From: Alentia gelatinosa
Taxonomy: Eukaryota > Annelida > Polychaeta > Phyllodocida > Polynoidae
Assembly (NCBI GenBank): GCA_950022655.1
Contig: OX465584.1
Location: forward strand, 6,953,694-7,017,693
Length of the DNA stretch: 64,000 nt
Direction: 5' to 3'
Below are positions 22,003 through 35,100 of the stretch, piece after piece. The stretch's first letter is position 1; every line of letters begins with the position of its first letter. The position numbers and the translations under genes were made by a program. The notes below the pieces were generated by a model. The model did no database searches. It worked only from the letters and a program-made list of their open reading frames with translations, and was not told where the DNA came from.

Positions 22003-25000
22003 AATCTCAGAGAACGGAGAGAAATCATTTGGAAATCCAGTGTACTGGCTGGTGCACCCTTAGACTGGCCGTACAGGGAATATTGCTAGGACATGGGCCG
22101 ATTTATTATAAAAAAAAATTCTAATTCTTTTTTTAATAACTCGTTCCTTGGACCTGAATTTGATGGCAGTGGTGATGTACATAGGGTGGGAAATACAGTA
22201 CGTGGAGAGATTCTTGTGGGGAATGCGATACGGCCAGAGAGTTCCTTCCCCGAGTTTGATGTGGGAGAGAAAATTCACGTTGGATGGACATGTACAGTGG
22301 GTGCTTGGTGTATGAAGTAAGAAAGTGAAAATGATGTGGTTTTTTTTTTTGTTCTTTTGTTTTTCAAAAATAAATGTTGCGTCACACATTCCATATGACG
22401 TCACACTCACAAATATCACGTGACACGTTCCATGAAATTCAAACTTGTTTTATTTGAGTGATTCTCTTTTTCATTTGTAAGGAAGAATATCTGTATTTAA
22501 GGCCATCAAAAGCGCACCGGTTTTGGAGAATATAGGGCTGGTTCCACCAACATTATGGATTTGCTATGGTATATCACTTTATATCTTACAGTGTCGCAAT
22601 ATGTCGTACCTACTTTGTCACAATACTTCTCATGCGATAATATGTGTACTTTTTTACAATGTCATGTGTATACTTTGGTGCTCCACCACCGCGACACCTC
22701 AAGATGTATTGCAGCAAATATGAACATGATTATTCAAATCCTGGCAAGATTTAGCAAGACAACCAAATCATGACTAATCGCGCTATATCTTGTGTTTGTG
22801 GAACCAGCACTTACAGAGGATCGATCATGGTTGAATCTGGCCAATGCCATAGATTGAGGAGAATATGTGTAAAACCCCATTACAATATTGCGTAAGAGTA
22901 ACCCGTTGTACCTCTCGGTTCCTACAAGGGCGGGAATTTTGTATAGATAAAGAGCCACCTACCGGGGGTTGTTGACATTACAATACACCCTCTATCGGAT
23001 ATTTTCTGTACTAAACAGGTGTAGTGCAACAAAACCCAGCCAAATAAAGCAGCATAGAATTCACAGAAATTAGTCAACTGCATATTTTTATCCAACAGAA
23101 AAGGTACCACCTTTGACCATAAATCACTTTTTTGGGGGGAAGGGGTGATTTGGCTTCGATTCAGAAACTATTCTATGATGTAGCTGATCTGTAAGAGTTA
23201 AACCTTATTATTGATTTGAAAAGGCAGCTGGACTTCAATATGTATAAAATATATGGGTCTGTTAAAGACAATTTTGATAATTAACATAAACCCATGTTTC
23301 GAAATTCTCTTCTACGCCATCAAGATATCTGTTGCTGACGTTGTGTAAAATGAAATTTCTTTTTCCCTCGCATTGTGGCTGGACGACTGCTCTTTAGCCT
23401 ACCCCTCATATAAATCTCCATGGACTTTACATGGTGTGACTGTATGCCACGGTTATGCCATATGATATTTAAATGCCACAGGTGACATAACGTTAAAAAC
23501 ATATATGACGGGGTAGGATAAAAATCTAAACATCACTCAATTTCATATAATTGTTAACGTGGCGTTCATTGTCTTCCGCTACAGATATCACTCGGTTTCG
23601 CTTCGTGAAATCACTCCGCGAAGACAACTCATGCCACATGAACAATCATATGAAATTTTGTGACGTTTCTTGATGATATGTGTTGACATATGACCCTGTT
23701 CAGAGGTTCTAAGCAACACAGCACACATCACAAGGGATCATTCTCAGCTGAGGGCCATGCAGTAATGTACGTCCTTGTTCGTCAAATGAAATCATGCACA
23801 TTAATGATGATTTTAATCCGATTATCTTTGTCAAAAATGAGTGTCCATTTAAGATTCTAGATCATGAAATGGTATGAAATATGGAAAAATGTCTGAAATA
23901 TGTTATATAAAAAATGTCGCTGAATCTGGAATCATCCAAAAATATGTACGGGGAGGTTCGAGTTATCATCGACAAAATCGAAATTCTATTATACCTTGTG
24001 GGATGCTATATTGCGCTGCCGAGTAGATTTGGGAGTTGCTGTGTACGCCAGAATTATTTTATATTCTTGGTAATGTACGACTAGTCTGGTTTTCGCTGAG
24101 AAAAAAATTATTTCTAAGTGAATTTTCCAAAGTGTAGCAGTGAAGGGGTTGTGGGGAGGAATGTATACGCAAATATATCACGGGTAGTTATCACTCAAAG
24201 GTTCAGTTTGACATCGTAGCAGATCATCCTTTTTCTTCATCCCCATACACGGCATTAAACTAGAGTCCCTCCCCGCGATATTTTCTGTGTATGGTTCAGT
24301 ATATTCTAAAAACGGGATATTAAAACCGGATAGTATGTGTGTCTGTGTAGTGTTGTTCAATGAGGTTCTGTTACTGCCAAATGTCCTGCAAGATATGTAG
24401 TCCACAGGGTAATCTACGGTGTAGTCCACGTAATCCCTAACGTGTCACGTGATAGCTGCCCCTCTACAGCTGCCCTCTAGCGGCAGATAATTGTACTGCA
24501 GATGGATATAGTCAGAGGATGAAAAGTTAAAACAGTCTTAGCCCATGTTACCCAGGGACGTTTGTGTGGATCCAACACGAGTGGATTTGCCACGACCGAA
24601 CATGACCGGACTGGACTCGTTCAGACTGAACACAAACCGAACCGTGAACCAAGTGGACTGAACACGACATGCCATGACCGAACCGAACTGGAGGACGCGA
24701 ATGGACCAGACCGAAACCAAACTGGTCGCGAATGGACCAAACCGAAACCAAACTGGTCGCGAATGGACCAGACACGAGACGACTGGACTTGATATGAGAT
24801 GCCATAACTGAATGGGACTGGACTGGACTGGATAAGACTCGACACGACTGATCGTGTCTCACCGGGTCTGGTAGTCGTGTTTTTATGACTATCATTGACT
24901 GATCATATCCGATGTCTCACAGCTCACCAGACTACTCCGGACGATACCCAGCATTTATAGACTCCTACATAGTGGCGTTTGGTCCGTGCGATAATTCCAT

Positions 25001-25270
25001 ATTATCAGCTGTAGACCCTACGGGGTGACACAAGTCTACTTTTATAAACTGCATCTCGAATAGATTATACTATGTGTATCAGAAAGAAATCCCAGCAGTG
25101 TATAACACTGTTTCATAATGCAATTTAACAATATTGCAATTTCTTTTTTTATTGTACAAAGAAAGGATACATAGATTGGCCTCTGCCAGGGCATTTTTTC
25201 CGGCTAATTATTGATTGATTAATTAACTTAATTTCCTTTACTTGCCACTACAATTCCCTGCGTGGTTGTG
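22003..25270. other. 3' flank of NUP50 and intergenic DNA
   Basis: A further AATAAA occurs near 22369. A MITE lies at 22538-22815 and a hairpin-type element around 23395-23700 (TATCACTCGGTTTCGCTTCG). Around 24580-24850 there are degenerate ~30-bp repeats containing CGCGAATGGACCA. No gene recognised; the open frames in 24538-24895 come from these repeats. Confidence 0.5.
22538..22815. mobile_element. MITE-like element, best copy of its family
   Basis: It starts GGCTGGTTCCACCAACATTA and its right end is the approximate inverse (GTTTGTGGAACCAGCACTTA). The internal block has CAGTGTCGCAATATGTCGTA and CTCCACCACCGCGACACCTC. About 275 bp, with no coding capacity. Confidence 0.7.
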
Positions 25271-25276
25271 CTTTAA

Positions 25277-25840
25277 GAGTACCGAGGTTGAGTCTCGGGC
25301 ATGTCCGTAGTACACTCATCTCCCGAGTACAGAGTTTGAGTCTCGGGCATGTCCGTAGTACACTCATCTGCCGAGTACAGAGTTTGAGTCTCGGGCATGT
25401 CCTTAGTACACTCATCTCCCGAGTACAGGGTTTGAGTCTCGGCCATGTCTGTAGTACTCATCTGCCGAGTACAGAGTTTGAGTCTCGGGCATGTCCGTAG
25501 TACACTCATCTGCTGAGTACAGAGTTTGAGTCTCGGGCATGTCGGTAGTACACTCATCTGCCGAGTACAGAGTTTGAGTCTCGGGCATGTCCGTAGTACA
25601 CTCATCTGCCGAGTACAGGGTTTGAGTCTCAGGCATGTCCGTAGTACACTCATTTGCCGAGTACAGGGTTTGAGTCTCGGGCATGTCCGTAGTACACTCA
25701 TCTGCCGAGTACAGGGTTTGAGTCTCAGGCATGTCCGTAGTACACTCATCTCCAGAGTACAGGGTTTCGAGTCTCGGGCATGTCTGTAGTACATTCATCT
25801 CCCGAGTACAGGGTTTCGAGTCTCGGGCATGTCGGTAACT
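25277..25840. repeat. 48-bp minisatellite between the convergent genes
   Basis: About 12 units of GAGTCTCGGGCATGTCCGTA plus CACTCATCTGCCGAGTACAG, with one 45-bp variant near 25450. There are no unique spacers. Because the period is 16 codons, frames on both strands stay open; I treat those as non-coding. Confidence 0.93.
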
Positions 25841-25849
25841 GGTTGTATG

Positions 25850-26052
25850 TAGGCTCGTACATGTAGACCCTTTTTTGTACATCAAGGAGACCCAGGGACG
25901 ATGTAGGTTAACTTTATTCAACACTCATGGACAACCTCATGGACGGCTAAGACTGTCTTAGTGAACAAACTTAAATATCATTAAACAATAACTCTTGTAC
26001 GGGTACAGAAAAGGGCCTTCATGTACGATCCTAGATCATTCAACGGGCCCCT
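25850..26052. mobile_element. Long-TIR MITE (family E), copy 1
   Basis: About 200 bp. The ends are inverted copies built on CGTACATGTAGACCCTTTT, and the centre holds CAACACTCATGGACAACC. Further copies are at 26348-26548, 26829-27031, 27628-28145 (split) and 61530-61745. Confidence 0.8.
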
Positions 26053-26347
26053 GGCTGTCGATAAGGTGTGAAATGCCACAACACGTAAAAAGGAATTCAG
26101 TGAGGTTAATCATTCTTTAAGTACCATTAAATGGCAGTCGGATAGTCTGGTCACTAGCACGCAAGCATACAAATCATAAGGTCGCGGGTTGAATGTCAGC
26201 CGTGCCGCTGTGTTTCCTGCTTCTCTGTCATCATCATCTCATAGATTCGATCTTGCCATGATACAAGAACTGGTGGTTAGCGTGGCACAAAACCCCAACA
26301 ACCTGAATATTTAAACATGTTGCATCAGATTTCCCCCAAGAGTGTAG

Positions 26348-26548
26348 CTAGGGGCCCGTTTAATGATCTAGGACCATACATGTAGACCCTTTTTTGTATA
26401 CCATAGAGACCGAGGGATGTTGTGGTTCAACTTAATTCAACACTTATGGACGGCTAATACTGTCTTAGCCACCAGACTTAGATATTATCAAATGATAACC
26501 CCTGTAGGCGTTATTGTAAAGGATCCTAGATTATTAAATGGGCCCCGA
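26348..26548. mobile_element. Long-TIR MITE (family E), copy 2
   Basis: It starts GGGGCCCGTTTAATGATCTA and ends with the inverse TAGATTATTAAATGGGCCCC. The outer ~20 bp of the terminal inverted repeats are clear. Confidence 0.85.
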
Positions 26549-26828
26549 GTATCTGTATTGCTGCAAATTCCTTTTGATAATTGGTGCAAATATTTGGTCA
26601 GGTTTTACTCCAGAGATGCTAGTTTAATGATTATATATATATATAGTGGAATAAAGTTTCACATTGGAGATAAAGAGTACAGATATTAATGGTTTGTAGA
26701 ATTTCCGACTTCTTTCTAGACTTGACTTGCATCTCTGCTTACATAACTTCTCGGGCGTCTTCAACTGAAGTTACTTACACGAAGGCGGGCTTTGGTTTCA
26801 GCCCAGTCTCATCTGTTTCCATATTACA

Positions 26829-27031
26829 GGGGCTTGTTAAATAATCTAGGTTCGTACATGTAGATCCTTTTCTGTATGCCAAGGAGACCCAGGGACGATG
26901 TGGGCCAACTTTATTCAACACTTATGAACGGCTAAGACTGTCTGAGTGAACAAACTTAAATATCAAACCATTACCCATGTATGAGGTACAGAAAAGGGTC
27001 TGCTGAGCCTAGATTATTCGAAGGGCCCTGG
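26829..27031. mobile_element. Long-TIR MITE (family E), copy 3
   Basis: It starts GGGGCTTGTTAAATAATCTA and ends CCTAGATTATTCGAAGGGCC. The internal sequence closely matches copy 1. Confidence 0.8.
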
Positions 27032-27627
27032 GTCGGAGCGGTTACTTTGTTCGCCAACACACATTCTCAGCTATGCTTCTTCTACAGTCATCCATTAACT
27101 AGCCCAAAAGTCCTTCTTTATCACTAGGGAAGAACATGCATTACACACTCGTTAAAATATTATTTTAGTGATGCTCTGTGTTTTTGTCTATTGTGAAAGC
27201 ATCATGCCTATTGACAAAAATGGACCCCAAAAAGCATATATGCTGCCGATATTTCATACACAGGTCAAGCGTGGTTTTTTTTTTTGCTTTATAATAAGCT
27301 TAACTGTAAATATGCGACCATGTTTGGGTTCCTCGTCTTTTATAGTAGCCCGATACATATCCTCCATTAGATTACGCTGTATGTCAAACAACAGGGATGA
27401 TTTTTATTAAACAAAAAAAGTCAATGCAATCTGTTTTCACGTTTCCTCCTCTGGTTGTGATGTTTAAAGAGACTCGTTAAGTTATTGTATGAGGGACAGA
27501 TTCTTACCAAACCAAGGTTCCCTTTGGATTGTGCATTTAACGTGCAATCAACGCAATAAAGTAAGTTTGAAGAAAAGTCACTTTATTCTGTCGTCTGTTT
27601 TTCTGAACCATCTTGTAGATGGGTCAG

Positions 27628-28145
27628 GCGCCCGTATAATAATCTAGGATCATATATGAATACCCTTTTTTGTACTTCGTACAAGGGTTATAGTTTGATA
27701 ATATTTAAGTTTGTTCACTAAGACTGTCTTAGCCATTCATGTAGTCCTCCATAAGTGTTGAATTAAGTTGACCCCATCGTCCCTGGGTCTCCTTGGCATA
27801 CAGAAAAGGATCTACATTTATCCTACCCCTAATATAAAATCCCATAGGCTTAACATTGGGTTTCTGTATGCCACGCTGACTGACATACAGAGTTTTATAT
27901 GCCACTAGTGGCATACAGAATTGTTATCACATAATATTGCAAAATCGAGGAGACGGGGTAGGATAAAATCAAAACCAGATTCGTTTTAATCTTGGCCACT
28001 GCACTCCACTCCTGGAGTTTTGGCTCAGGACTTCACTCGGCTTCGCCTCATGAAGTCACTATGCCAAACTCCAGTCGTGGCATACGGTGGCCAAGACTAA
28101 AATTCATCCAGTTTTACGATAGTACAACCCTAGATTAATCATACA
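27628..28145. mobile_element. Family E MITE split by a hairpin element (family C)
   Basis: Family E sequence runs 27628-27817 in the opposite orientation to its neighbours and resumes at about 28122 with CAACCCTAGATTAATC. The insert (27817-28122) starts TATCCTACCCCTAATATAAA and contains GGCATACAG inverted repeats and CACTCGGCTTCGCCTCATGA. Related family C copies lie at 51908-52215, 53125-53400 and 62290-62545. Confidence 0.7.
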
Positions 28146-28199
28146 CAACTACAGACCTGGAGTATTTTTAAAATGTTAAAAAAAACTGCAAAGATGATC

Positions 28200-29074
28200 C
28201 TGACAATAACAAAAACATAAATCAAGAGAACAATAATAATGATGTTTATTTGAATTTTCAAATGTTTCGTAAATTCTTGTAGACATGAACATGGGTACCT
28301 GATTACCCTCCACTCCGCTTACTTTCTGACTCATCTTATATTTGAGTAAAATTCATAAAAATACAGTAGAACCTCTGTACTGTACCACAATGAAGTACAT
28401 CCCCGTTAAGCGAAACACCCTCAATTCAAAAACAAAAATGGTTAACTGCGTTATAGAGTGGTCAATTTAGGGTACGAAATACCAAAAAAAAGCCATCAAA
28501 AGACAGGCTGTCGGTTGGGATCGAGAAAAAAAGTGGTAAAGTTTTTCAAGTGGAATTTACCACCTCTGAGAGACCAAGAAAACATGGATAGTACATCAGT
28601 GTTTGTCATGGAATGGGTCTGAGAGTCTGAGAGATTTAACCCACTGTTTTATTGGCATGAATAAGACCCACTTTATGTTATCTTTGACACAAGAAAAGGG
28701 ATTTTATAAATATGAAATGAAAACAAGGATTTCCGTGGAAAACTGCCGTTCAATTTCATAGTGTTTGAAGATGCAGACTATGTCCCCGATATAGAGGTTC
28801 TACTGTATAGGGCACATAGCTTTAGTGATATGGAAGCAGCCACTTTGCCCCCCGACGCCATCCAAAACACTAAGTGGAAATTATCAATGGATTTTATCAC
28901 ACGTATTTTTTGGGGCCTGCCATTTAACCTCATCTAAATATAATAGATTATAACAACTGATAACATTAGCGCTATCTTACAATTTCCTTGTGGATGATGG
29001 CGGAATTGCAATCACTCTGTGCCCTATATTACTTCGTCTTGGTACGTAGATGTTTAGTTTGATATAGACTCTGT
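28200..29074. other. Intergenic 3' flank of HEATR1
   Basis: AT-rich DNA with one copy of the 'ggctgtcggttgggatcgag' family at about 28500-28760. Relatives of that family are at 4790-5070, 38985-39240, 39385-39615, 57895-58085, 58315-58560 and 62105-62290. No gene seen. Confidence 0.5.
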
Positions 29075-29080
29075 TTTATT
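29075..29080 (-). terminator. HEATR1 poly(A) signal AATAAA overlapping the stop codon
   Basis: The - strand reads TTC TAA TAA AAC, so AATAAA begins inside the stop codon. NUP50 has the same arrangement at its own stop, on the opposite strand. Confidence 0.7.
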
Positions 29081-29167
29081 AGAAGTATTTTTGTAGAGAT
29101 TCTCCTAAGACAGTCTCGAGGTTGGCGATCACGAGTTGACACTCCCTCTCCACCTCTTCGCATTCAT
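29079..29167 (-). CDS. HEATR1: HEATR1 window exon 39, terminal
   Basis: 89 nt including TAA. Acceptor ttactttcag. It encodes DECEEVERECQLVIANLETV, then LGESLQKYF and stop, the highly conserved Utp10 C-terminus. Confidence 0.96.
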
Positions 29168-32100
29168 CTGAAAGTAACAAAATTAATGCGTAAATATCAT
29201 CCCAAGGTCATTCAGACAAAAAACAAATGTTTTAAATTTTTGTTTATACAGTAAGGTTTTTGAGGACGTAAAGACATTCGCTAAGTTATTTAGCGTTCTT
29301 CCATGAGTGGGTCCTAACAGTGCGACAAAATAGACAAAACAGGTGAACAGGCAGCATCACAACATTCTTTCGAGGAAAAACTGCAGATTGTTAAGAAGCA
29401 GGTAGAAGAGCTCACCTTCCATGAGTTCGGCGAGGAAGGGGATGGTTTCTGGCAGCAGCAGGACGTAGTCGTCGCCCATCTGAGTCGCAGCGCCAGAGAT
29501 GACACGCAGCGCCGTGAAGCGAACCTACAACCAGCAAACAGGTCTCTTAGACATCTACGAACTAGCTGCAGTGGAACATGGAGACTGAGATTGGGTGACA
29601 TGTTGTGTCATAGTACATTTACAAACTAGCTGCATTGGAATGTAGAGACTGACATTGGATGACACATTGTGTCATAATACATCTACAAACTAGCTGCAGT
29701 GGAACATGGAGACTGACCTTGGATGACACATTGTGTCATAATACATCTACAAACTAGCTGCAGTAGAACATGGAGACTGACCTTGGATGACACATTGTGT
29801 CATAATACATCTACAAACTAGCTGCAGTGGAACATGGAGACTGACCTTGGGTGACACATTGTGTCATACTACATCTACAAACTAGCTGCAGTGGAACATG
29901 GAGACTGACCTTGGATGACATATTGTGTCATAGTACATCTACAAATTAGCTGCAGTGGAACATGGAGACCGACCTTGGATGACACATTGTGTCATAATAC
30001 ATCTACAAACTAGCTGCAGTGGAACATGGAGACTGACCTTGGGTGACACATCATATCATAATACATCTACAAACTAGCTGCAGCGGAACATAGAGAAATG
30101 ACCTTGGGTGACTTGTTTGTTTGTTGGGGTAGATAAACATCCAATATGTCCTATTTGATATACTTTGGGTTTGACTGAATCTATTGGCCTTTGATATAGC
30201 GGTAAATCTATAACTGCTGGGGGTGAAAGAGAAACCCACAAAGTCTGACAACCTTGGGGTTATGAGTCCAGTGCTCTTTACCACTGAGCTAACTCCCCAC
30301 CCTGGTCGCTTTAGTCATACTTGCATCCAAGCATATCCGGCCTGCACCACACAGAGGCAAGGCGACCAAGAGGGTGAACAGATTGATCATTTCTGTCCAC
30401 CCCAGCAGACACATCATACCATAATACATCTACAAACTAGCTGCAGTGGAACGTAGAGACTGACCTTGGGTGACACGTGGCGGGCTTTAAGCAGCACCTG
30501 GTAGTTGAGCGCCTTCTGGTGCGAATCTTCCTTGGCGGCCACCATGAAGTGAGACAGGCAGGGCACCACGTGCGCGCGCATGCGCTCCTCATAGTCAGCA
30601 TCACTGCCCACAAAGTTCTCCACCTGGTGGCAGAAGGTTTTACCACTGATGATTATTCATTCGGTTATAAGCAATTAGAATTGCATACATATCTATATTT
30701 TACATATGAACAAATGAAATCTCAGAATTCATCATGTAACAGTTGTAACAATGCCTTCTACATTAAGAACAAGGAACGATTGGCTGCAAATCAGCCAACT
30801 CCCATAATACAACTATTATTTTGTGATATATTTTCTTTTAACACAGTTATTATATATTCGCCAGTTGAAATCACATTGAGGACGTTAGAGAAACCGAGGA
30901 GTGTCTGTTTCTCGCAGACCAGGTTCAACATTGAACAGACCGCAGGTTGAGTGTAGAATGTAACACTCTGTATAACCGATGCTTCCTATTGGGTCTTTAA
31001 AGTATTCCTGGAGTGTGTTGTTCTTTAAATTAATTTTTTCATCTTAATTGTTATGAGATTGAGCGTTATTGTATTATTTCCTTGATGGAAATCATTTGCA
31101 CCCCATGTTTCAGACGACCTGAGGTTACTCATGTTGGTTCATAAGGATGATAGGGTCCTCATGTTGTAAATCTGATATGGTAAACATGGTGGTGATATCT
31201 TCTAGAAAAAAGATTATTATGAAATCAAATCAAATAGTTTTCTGTAATTTTGACATCGTGCTGGACGAGCAATGGAAAATATTGCTGTTTATTATGGAAA
31301 TTACTGACTTATTGTACAGTCAGTCTGCGTCCGAAACCATATATGCCCCTGTATTTAAACGAGCTGTATAAGTTGTACAGATGGCAGTATAAAGATCGAA
31401 AATTTAAAAAACTTAAAAAAACACCATGTACCTGGTCGACGAGGGGTTGGAGGAGCAGGTTGAAGATGTCACCGGAGAAGACGCCCTCTGTGTCGTATGT
31501 CATGCACTTTGTCAGACAGTCGAGCACGTGACCGAGCAGCTCGCAGCTCAGTGTTGTACTCTCGTCATCCGCCCCGAAGTAGGTGACAGCTGAAACAGGC
31601 CGGCAACGATAAATACAACTCTTAAATGGGACTTAGCAACCATGGCTGTAATGGTGATCACCCGCCCCGAAGAAGGTGACAGCTGAAACAGGCAGCAACG
31701 TTAAATAGGACTCTTAAATAGGACTTAGCAACCATGGCTGTAATGGTGATCACCCGCCCCGAAGAAGGTGACAGCTGAAACAGGCCGGCAACGATGAATC
31801 AAACTTTAAATAGGACTTAGCAATTATGGCTGAAATGGTGATCACCCGCCCCGAAGTAGGTGACAGCTGAAACAGGCCGGCAACGATAAATACAACTCTA
31901 AATAGGACTTAGCAATCATGGCTGAAATGGTGATCACCCGCCCCGAAGAAGGTGACAGCTGAAACAGGCCAGCAACGATGAATCAAACTTTAAATAGGAC
32001 TTAGCAACCATGGCTGAAATGGTGATCACCCGCCCTGAAGTAGGTGACAGCTGAAACAGGCTGACAACGATAAATACAACTCTAAATAGGACTTAGCAAC

Positions 32101-35100
32101 CATGGCTGTAATGGTGATCACCCGCCCCGAAGTAGGTGACAGCTGAAACAGGCTGACAACGATAAATACAACTCTAAATAGGACTTAGCAATCATGGCTG
32201 AAATGGTGATCACCAGTCATGGAGTAAAAGAAATCCTAAACAGGCCACCATTAATGTTCCGAAAACGTTTTGGTGGGGATTGGACTTGATGATTAAACTA
32301 CACAAATCTTTCAGACCTGAATATGATTCACAGAAACCCACATGACATAAGATGCGTGGTGACGTAACATTCGTAGATCTATACTTACGTCCAGTGAGTG
32401 AATTGTTGTCGACTAGGATTCCACTTGCCGCCTGCAGTGTTTGCCCGATGAACAGGTTGAATAGAGACCGCAGTTTGCCCGCCAGGCTGAAATACAACGT
32501 TAACTTCAATATTCTGTATAACACAGCACAGGCTGCGATACAATGTAAACATCAATATTATGTACTTTTTGTTTGCTTGGGCAGTTTAACATCCAATATG
32601 TTCTATTAGACTTTCTTTGGGTTTGAAGGTGATAGAATCTGTGAGATGAATTTAGGCAGAAATCTCACCCCTACATATTTACCGAGGTGAGAGCTCTTTT
32701 ACTTCCCACACCACATAGACATGATATGAGATGGATTGATCTTCGATATCGTAGTAAATCTACCACTGCTGGTGGTTGGTGAAGAAGAAGAGTGGCTGCA
32801 GTGGGACTTGAACCCACAAAGTCCTACAATCTTGGGATTACAAGTCCAGTGCCTTAACCACAGGTACAGAATACGATGCTCTTACCTGTCAGCTAACCGG
32901 AAGAAGGTCAGTTTACGAAGTCGCGACTGTTCTGTTTCCTCTCGACAACCCCAGTCATAAAGCTGAGACAAAAATAAAACATTTATAAATATGTTTAACT
33001 CTAACTTAATGGTTCTTTTATTCAGACTGGCCTCTTCTCTCTTCATACAGATCTGGGTTTCATGTCTTCATCTCAATATAGACTGTAATGTTTGGAGGAA
33101 AAAACATTATTGAAACAAATCATGTTTCCAGTGACGACTTTAACAATTAAGGACCTTTAAATTCAAGAGTACTTTGATCAATATATTTAAAGATTTCCTT
33201 AAATTTCACACATTTTAACTGACATTATAATAGGTCACCTGGTAGAACAGTGGTCTGACGCTGATATTATAATAGGTTACAGAACATGGGAATGAATCTC
33301 ACATTATAAAAGGCTTCTTTATAGAATATGGAACTGAAGCTGACATTATAATACAAATATTTACAAATCATTTCATCTCATTATTCTTTTCTGTTATCTT
33401 TCAATGCATATATTTATGATATATGAACATACTGTAATATATGATAGTCCATGAGACGATACAAGAGTTCAAACTGTAAAAACTGTCATGCTATGGCAAA
33501 GTTTGCCAATAAGATAAAAAAATTATTTGCCTTATAGAACAAGGGTCTAAAGCTGACATTATAATAGGTTACCTTATAGAACATTGAACTGACACTGATA
33601 TTATAATAGGCTTCCTTATAGAATACGGGACTGACCCTGATATTATAATAGGTTACCTTATAGAACATGGGTCTAAAGCTGACATTATAATAGGTTACCT
33701 TATAGAACATTGAACTGACACTGATATTATAATAGGCTTCCTTATAGAATACGGGACTGACCCTGATATTATAATAGGTTACCTTATAGAACATGGGACT
33801 GAAGCTGACATTATAATAGGTTACCTTGTAAAACATGGGTCTGAAGCTGATACTATAATAGGTTACCTTGTAGAACATGGGTCTGAAGCTGGCCTCCGAG
33901 AGCCGAACCACCATGGCTAGAATCGCTTCAATGACGGACTCCTCCACGCCTGTCACCATCGCCCGGCTCAGCTGTGTGAATTAACATTATACACACCATT
34001 ATAACACAGGACTTTGACAAGAAACCAGCATTAATATGTTACACTATAACTGACATTGGTTGTTTGGTTGTTTAGGTTTAACATTCAAAATATTCTATTA
34101 GGCTGACTTAAATTGGATGGGGATCAAATCTGTGAGATGAATTTAGGCAGAATCTCACCCCTACACATTTTCTGAGGTGAGAGTTTTACATCCCACACCA
34201 CATAGACATGGTATGAGAAGTCAAAACCTGCAGAACAGTGTTCCGTATCTTTTGTCACACCCCAGATATTTTTTCTCCATAGACTGTTCCGTATCTTGTA
34301 CAGTATTTTTACATTTTATGGCGAAACGGAGCGTACGGTATTCACAGTATATATGGCATATATGGAAGTTTGAAGAAAACCATATTGTAACGGCAAATGT
34401 GAATCTGTCCTCAAACTTCTTGAATAATAAAGTTTTACAACGGGGGGCCTGGTACCTTGGTGTTGAGGCTGCGCAGGTCGAGGGCTGTACAGAAGAAGTC
34501 CAGTAGCGGCGTGTGTTGAGCGCTCAGGTCTTCTCGCGACAGGCTCGTCACGTGATCCTTCGCGATACTCATCACCGACGTCAGCGACATCTACAGGCAT
34601 CCAGCAGAATTATACATTCATTCATGTAGAGTTTTTAGCAAATTTGCCAGTGAGGTTTGAGAATGTATTTGAAATATCGTAATTCTGTCATTTGTCAGAT
34701 AACTTGGATCCCTGCATACAATAAAGGGGTATTTAAAAAAATGAAAAGGTTAATCTAAAAAAAATAAAAATTCATAGGCTGTGCTAGGTTGTGTGTATTT
34801 GTCATGTCTTAAATTTCTTTTTATTAAAGATAAAATCACCTAATAAGCCTTATATTACCTGAGAGACATGCTCCGAGGACAGGACTTCAGAGAAGGTGTT
34901 TCCGAGAGCAGGTACGAGCACTCGTGGAGCGATGACCGTGGCCACTTGATGTCTACAAATATAGATAGCGTTTTACACGGAGGTACAAGCACTCATGGGG
35001 GCGATGACCATGGCCACTAGATGTTTACTAAAGCAGATAGCGTTTTACACAGAGATACGTACACTAGTGGGGCAATGACTGTGGTCACTTGACATTTACA

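Noticed and set aside
21300..22028. 242-aa antisense repeat protein opposite the NUP50 3' array
   Set aside because: The sense strand explains the sequence fully as copies of the NUP50 C-terminal codons.
24538..24895. Overlapping frames on both strands with Ser/Val-rich content
   Set aside because: Low-complexity degenerate ~30-bp repeats (CGCGAATGGACCA) explain them.
25273..25924. CRISPR-like array or repeat protein at the 48-bp repeats
   Set aside because: Units are directly contiguous with no unique spacers, in a eukaryotic intergenic region; the open frames follow from the 16-codon period.
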